The notes beneath the pieces were generated by a model. The model saw nothing but the letters and a program-made list of their open reading frames with translations. It searched no databases and was not told the origin of the DNA. From contig NZ_FQWU01000002.1 in NCBI RefSeq assembly GCF_900129765.1, forward strand, positions 558,001 to 622,000: 64,000 bases of DNA, read 5' to 3'. This document shows positions 63,787-64,000 of the stretch, piece by piece. Source of the stretch: Massilia sp. CF038. Its GTDB lineage: Bacteria; Pseudomonadota; Gammaproteobacteria; Burkholderiales; Burkholderiaceae_D. Positions within the stretch are counted from its first letter, which is position 1; every line of letters starts with the position of its first letter. Position numbers and translations under genes: made by a program.

Positions 63787-64000
63787 ATGGAATCGCAGGA
63801 TCAGACCGCAGCACAAGAGCAAGCGCCACAGGCAGGCGACGTGGGCCGCAATGCGATCACGACCACTCTTGCCCAGCTGTACAAAGGCCGCCAGCCGAAG
63901 CACTTTGAAAATCCACACCCCATGCATTTGGGTGGTCCGGATCCGCTGGCCGGCATCAGCGTCTGGCAGCGCGCCGAACCGATCCCCCACTGGCATTACG
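63787..64000 (+). CDS. Suppressor-of-fused (SUFU) domain protein, N-terminus (3' cut by window)
   Basis: The frame opens at ATG 63787 behind GGAACGACA and is open to the window edge (71 codons). After a Gln/Ala-rich start it reads LYKGRQPKHFENPHPMHLG and PDPLAGISVWQRAEPIPHWHY; the last part is the typical SUFU N-terminus. Bacterial SUFU proteins occur in contact-dependent toxin immunity and other roles. No toxin gene is visible to the left. Confidence 0.75.
   Translation, partial: MESQDQTAAQEQAPQAGDVGRNAITTTLAQLYKGRQPKHFENPHPMHLGGPDPLAGISVWQRAEPIPHWHY

Overview
The window looks like the chromosome of a betaproteobacterium of the family Oxalobacteraceae (Massilia/Duganella/Janthinobacterium type). 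The reasons are GC-rich housekeeping genes, the hemC-hemD-hemX-hemY run between ppc and ppa, a long RpoD with an acidic N-terminal region, FinO/ProQ, phasin and Liv-type ABC genes, and many TonB receptors. No rRNA, tRNA, integrase, transposase or CRISPR array was seen. Both ends cut genes: an unidentified C-terminus on the left and the start of a suppressor-of-fused-type gene on the right.

Layout. 0-9.8 kb: TRIC channel and a small secreted protein, then a minus-strand block nadE - MBL RNase - thymidine/AMP phosphorylase family - MgtC-like - glnB (PII), then a FemAB-like/VOC pair. 9.8-19.1 kb: a LysR regulator divergent from TonB receptor - alpha/beta hydrolase - complete branched-chain-type ABC transporter. 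Two matching TTGTGCA-N4-TGCACAA palindromes lie between them, which suggests one inducible uptake unit for an unidentified compound. 19.1-27 kb: ppa, hemYXDC and ppc. 27-31.3 kb: a likely structured small RNA, a TPR-GGDEF protein, small membrane or lipoproteins, and kptA with a coupled partner.

31.5-40.15 kb is the accessory part. Codon use and base composition change, intergenic gaps are long, and the segment lies between the 3' end of a PQQ-type sugar dehydrogenase gene (40,153) and a decayed direct copy of that 3' end (31,505). Inside are a four-helix membrane protein, a giant protein of about 1,484 residues and, convergent to it, an Apea/HEPN-like protein with an RNKSVH (RX4H) motif. The giant protein appears to join a PD-(D/E)xK-like nuclease, a TPR-type solenoid, a GreA-C-like segment and a PIN-like nuclease. 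This is the best candidate for an undescribed (defence-type) system. The function is inferred from architecture only.

40-53.6 kb: the sugar dehydrogenase, MerR/TipA regulator, BLUF photoreceptor, rpoD, proQ, RNase D-like exonuclease, two multiheme cytochromes c, a 22-bp tandem repeat joined to a dispersed inverted repeat, a PilT/PilU ATPase, and an RlmI-like gene lacking its catalytic half. 53.7-64 kb: a TetR/hydrolase pair with a perfect operator, a DUF2807 protein, a copper-linked cluster (PCuAC - DUF2946 - TonB receptor), yaeQ, purU, an MDR oxidoreductase, phasin, hemerythrin and KGG stress proteins, and the truncated SUFU gene.

All family assignments come from reading motifs by eye. No database search or structure prediction was run.
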